NCBI RefSeq assembly: GCF_025961205.1
Contig: NZ_JAOQNH010000002.1
Coordinates: 1,110,208 to 1,174,207 of the forward strand
DNA from: Azospirillum fermentarium
Lineage (GTDB): Bacteria > Pseudomonadota > Alphaproteobacteria > Azospirillales > Azospirillaceae
Reading direction: 5' to 3'
Length of the DNA stretch: 64,000 nt
Shown: positions 61,379 through 64,000 of the stretch, one piece after another
Position numbering within the stretch: position 1 is the stretch's first letter
Layout: each line of letters opens with the position of its first letter
Notes under the pieces: model-generated
Databases searched by the model: none
What the model was told of the DNA's origin: nothing
Seen by the model: the letters and a program-made list of their open reading frames with translations, nothing else
Position numbers and translations under genes: made by a program

Positions 61379-62425
61379 TCACTCCGGCTTCGGCGTGCTG
61401 GCGGTGCTGACCGGCAGGATCGGGTAGGTGATCTGCGGCTGGCGCCCGGTCAGGCCGTGCAGGAAGGCGGTGATGGCCTTCACTTCGTCGGGCTTCAACT
61501 GCTCGCCCAACTGGCTGGCGCCCATGATGGCGACCGCCTGTTCCAGATCCCACACCTTGCCGGTGTGGAAATAGGGCGCGGTCAGCGCGATGTTGCGCAG
61601 CGGCGGGGCACGGAAGACGTATTCGTCATCCGCGGTCTTGGTGACGGCAAACCGGCCCTTGTCCTCCTTGGGCAGGATCTCCGCACCGGGCTTTTCCACC
61701 ACGCCGAACGGGTAATAGCCGTTGCCGCCGATGTTCACCCCGTTGTGACAGGCGGCACAGCCCTTGTCGATGAACAGCGACAGACCGGTCTTCTGATCGG
61801 CGCTGAGCGCGTTGTCGTTGCCTTCGATGAACTGGTCGAGCGGGGCGGCGGGGGTGACCAGCGTGGCCTCGAACGCTTCGATGGCCATGGCCACGTTGTC
61901 GAAGGTTACCGGATCCGCCTCGTTGGGGAAGGCGGTCTTGAAGCGGGTGACATATTCGGGAATGCTCTTCAGCACCTCCACCACGCGGGCGGGGGTGTTG
62001 TTCATCTCCACGCTGGCCTGGATCGGCCCCTTGGCCTGGGCCTTCAGGTCGTCGGCACGGCCGTCCCAGAACTGGGCGACGTTCAGCACGGCGTTCAGCA
62101 CGGTGGGGGCGTTGCGCGGCCCCTTCTGCCAGCCGTGACCGATGGAGGTGGGCACGTTGTCGTCGCCGCCCATGCCCAGGTTGTGGCACGAGTTGCAGCT
62201 GATGAACTGGCTGCCCGACAGGCGGGGATCGAAAAAGAGCATCTGGCCCAGTTCGACCTTTTCCCGCGTGACGGCGTTGTTCTTCACCGCCGGAAGAATG
62301 GACGGAATAACCTGAAAATTCTGTTTGGCCTTGTCACGCAGGTCGGCCTGGGCGTGGGCAGTACCGGCCATGACGCCGGACAGCACAAGAGCCGCCGTCA
62401 ACGCCGCGGAAACAGGGAATTTCAT
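61379..62425 (-). CDS. Bacterial cytochrome c peroxidase
   Basis: Periplasmic di-haem peroxidase of 348 aa that reduces hydrogen peroxide with electrons from c-type cytochromes. A signal peptide (AALTAALVLSGVMAGTAHA, cleavage after AHA) is followed by CNSCH (about 77) and CAACH (about 222) haem sites. The sequence RGPRNAPTVLNAVLN in related form (KGPRNAPTVLNAVLN) and the FRAPPLRNIALTAPYFHTG loop are typical. It is closer to classic CcpA than the convergent gene is. Start ATG 62425 follows a good purine-rich stretch. Confidence 0.93.
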   Translation of the reverse strand: MKFPVSAALTAALVLSGVMAGTAHAQADLRDKAKQNFQVIPSILPAVKNNAVTREKVELGQMLFFDPRLSGSQFISCNSCHNLGMGGDDNVPTSIGHGWQKGPRNAPTVLNAVLNVAQFWDGRADDLKAQAKGPIQASVEMNNTPARVVEVLKSIPEYVTRFKTAFPNEADPVTFDNVAMAIEAFEATLVTPAAPLDQFIEGNDNALSADQKTGLSLFIDKGCAACHNGVNIGGNGYYPFGVVEKPGAEILPKEDKGRFAVTKTADDEYVFRAPPLRNIALTAPYFHTGKVWDLEQAVAIMGASQLGEQLKPDEVKAITAFLHGLTGRQPQITYPILPVSTASTPKPE

Positions 62426-62603
62426 CGGGTGCCTCCTGATAGCGCGGGCCGCACCGGTGTGTGAAGGGGGCGCTTGTTCGTTTCAGCCCCGGTTGTTGAC
62501 GGCGCAGCCCGTCTTTTTGGAACACCTCTAAGCTAGACCTTCGCCCGCACCGCGGCCATGGAAAAAGACCCCGCCCACCGTGGTGGATTGCCGCATTACC
62601 GGA

Positions 62604-63542
62604 TCACGGTGCCGGCCACAGCCACGTCAACTCGTGCTTGTTGCACGACAGATGGACCACCTGCCCGCCGGGAATGGACAGCAACCGGTGCACCGCGTCG
62701 AAATCGGTGCTGCCCTGAAACTTGATGGTGCAGACGAAATTCTTCACCAGCCCGCTGCCGTGCCACGTCTCCACCAGCCGCAGCAGGCGGTCGGGGTAAC
62801 AGATGACGTCGCAGGTCAGCCAGTCCAGCGGCCCCACCTGATCGGGGCGGATGGCGAAGGCGCTGTCCTGGCGGTATTCCACCCGCGGCAAGGCGGCGAT
62901 GGCCGGGTCCAGCGGCGCCTTGTCCACCGCGATGACCGAGGCGCCGCATTCGTGCAGCACCCACGTCCACCCGCCGGGACAGGCCCCCAGATCCATGCAG
63001 CGGTCCCCCGGTGCCGGACGGCGGCCCAGGCGGGTCAGCGCCTCCCACAGTTTCAGATAGGCGCGGTTGGGCGGGGTGGCCTTGTCCTCGACGAACGCCA
63101 CCTCCCCATGGCGGAAGGGGCTGGAGCAGCGGGGGGCGGCCAGCAGGGTGTTTTCGTCCAGCAGCGTCCACGATCCCAGCGGTGCGGTGGGCACCGGTGC
63201 CGGGAAGGTCAGCGGCTTGGCCGACACGTGCGGCAGGTTTTCCTGAATGAGGTTGGCGCGGCGGTGGTTGCGGATGGACCACAAGGCCCAGTTCCGCTGA
63301 ATCCCCCGCAGGGCGCGCGCCGCGTCCTTGATGGAGGTGAACGGGATCAGCAGCGGGTCGTACCAGACGTTCTGGGCCCACACCACGGGCCGGGCCGGGC
63401 CGGGCGCGAAGACCAGCCGCCCTTCCACCTCCCCCACCGTGCCGTCGCCCGACAGGCGCAGGTCGGCGACGAGATCGTCCACATAGCCGTCCGCCGCCAG
63501 ATAGACGGTGCCGGGATAGGTTTCGTACGGGGCTTGGGTCAT
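62604..63542 (-). CDS. rlmM: 23S rRNA 2'-O-ribose methyltransferase RlmM-like
   Basis: SAM-dependent methyltransferase of 312 aa with a C-terminal FtsJ/RrmJ-type domain. The SAM-binding motif is MDLGACPGGWTWVLHECG. The K-D-K-E set is suggested by the Asp in TCDVICYP and the Lys in CTIKFQG. An N-terminal THUMP-like RNA-binding part precedes it. E. coli RlmM methylates C2498 of 23S rRNA; this protein is a little shorter than RlmM (about 366 aa), mainly at the N-terminus, so equivalence is likely but not certain. It is followed upstream by ispE on the same strand. Confidence 0.85.
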   Translation of the reverse strand: MTQAPYETYPGTVYLAADGYVDDLVADLRLSGDGTVGEVEGRLVFAPGPARPVVWAQNVWYDPLLIPFTSIKDAARALRGIQRNWALWSIRNHRRANLIQENLPHVSAKPLTFPAPVPTAPLGSWTLLDENTLLAAPRCSSPFRHGEVAFVEDKATPPNRAYLKLWEALTRLGRRPAPGDRCMDLGACPGGWTWVLHECGASVIAVDKAPLDPAIAALPRVEYRQDSAFAIRPDQVGPLDWLTCDVICYPDRLLRLVETWHGSGLVKNFVCTIKFQGSTDFDAVHRLLSIPGGQVVHLSCNKHELTWLWPAP

Positions 63543-63620
63543 GGTGAACGCCGCAGGATGGCCGGTGGGGAACCGCCGGACCCTAGAGCATTCACCGCCG
63601 CAGGGGAATCGGGATCCGCA

Positions 63621-64000
63621 TCAGCCCACGCCCCACCCGCCGGTGTCGGGGAAGGGAATCGGGGGACGCGGGGCCAGCGGGCCGCCGTCCTCAGGCGTCA
63701 GCAGGCCGATGGGCAGCGGGCGCGGCTGGTCGGGCGGGGGAAGCAGACGGGCGGCCCGCACCCACCACGAGGGCTGCGCCGCCTGGATGGCGTCCGCCGC
63801 GCGGCGGGCCTCCTCCGCCGCGGCATAAAGGCCGAAGCCGGTGGCGCCGCTGCCGGACAGGCGGGCCAGCAGGCAGCCGTCCGTCCCCTCCAGCGCCGCC
63901 AGCACGTCCGCGATCACCGGGGCGATGGTCAGGGCCGGTCCGGTCAGGTCGTTGCGCCGTTCGGCCAGCAGGGCCGCCAGCGCCCGCGCGTCCGCCGGGC
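63621..64000 (-). CDS. ispE: 4-diphosphocytidyl-2-C-methyl-D-erythritol kinase, C-terminal part
   Basis: The frame is open to the right edge of the window, so only the last 126 or so residues are visible and the start is outside. The GHMP-kinase motif [15 protein letters not shown], preceded by [16 protein letters not shown], identifies IspE, the enzyme that phosphorylates CDP-methylerythritol in the MEP isoprenoid pathway. The tail after the motif is Pro-rich and ends in GGWGVG, which is common for alphaproteobacterial IspE. It lies 78 bp upstream of the rlmM gene. Confidence 0.93.
   Translation of the reverse strand, partial: PADARALAALLAERRNDLTGPALTIAPVIADVLAALEGTDGCLLARLSGSGATGFGLYAAAEEARRAADAIQAAQPSWWVRAARLLPPPDQPRPLPIGLLTPEDGGPLAPRPPIPFPDTGGWGVG

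Overview
The window is high-GC, densely coded chromosomal DNA from an alphaproteobacterium, most likely a member of Rhodospirillales/Azospirillaceae (Azospirillum-like). The pointers are the short ProRS without an editing insertion next to the lolCE/lolD cluster, an undecaprenyl-sugar/lipid-A operon (GT2, LAB_N, GT39), a pbpC/alpha-2-macroglobulin pair and a TakP-like TRAP binding protein. The genus is inferred from gene content, not from a marker gene.

Layout. 1-1634 is the end of an integrated element: the 3' part of a tyrosine recombinase gene, a phage-type hypothetical gene, an AT-rich stretch and a 45-bp copy of the 3' half of tRNA-Phe, which is the attachment site. 1.9-7.2 kb: a PD-(D/E)XK-like protein, a SplB-like radical SAM protein, AmpG, a second MFS exporter and a truncated haemoglobin. 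7.2-14.1 kb: a Ser/Thr kinase with a large uncharacterised N-terminal half, aldose 1-epimerase, a NYN protein starting at TTG, and a PAS-GGDEF-EAL protein. 14.3-18.7 kb: a four-gene PotABCD-type ABC importer. 18.9-25 kb: an orphan Tat-exported TRAP binding protein, a Kef-type antiporter, a GNAT/SDR pair, a serine-hydrolase-like unknown and a BON protein. 25-33.4 kb: a VOC protein, PbpC and alpha-2-macroglobulin. 33.7-37.9 kb: LysR regulator, YbaK, PAP2, an M20 peptidase and a small unknown.

37.9-44.4 kb is the most distinctive region. It has a 1485-residue RTX protein carrying two almost identical ~386-residue repeat domains (1157-bp DNA copies, 1539 bp apart), an unusually AT-rich upstream region with a 15-bp direct repeat spaced 21 bp, a GlxA-type AraC regulator and a divergent cysteine hydrolase. 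44.7-64 kb returns to housekeeping content: guaA, a small lipoprotein, a GGDEF-EAL protein, the GT2/LAB_N/GT39 operon, a Do-family protease, an HTH protein, dienelactone hydrolase, lolD with two tandem LolC/E-type permeases, proS, two di-haem cytochrome c peroxidases, rlmM and the 3' end of ispE.

Functional links. Cell-envelope work is over-represented: AmpG recycles muropeptides, PbpC and alpha-2-macroglobulin form a periplasmic repair/defence pair, Lol sorts lipoproteins, the GT operon modifies lipid-linked sugars and a Do protease handles periplasmic quality control. ProRS lacks its own editing insertion, and the free-standing YbaK deacylase in the same window is a candidate for part of that role. 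No intact tRNA, rRNA, IS element or CRISPR array was seen.
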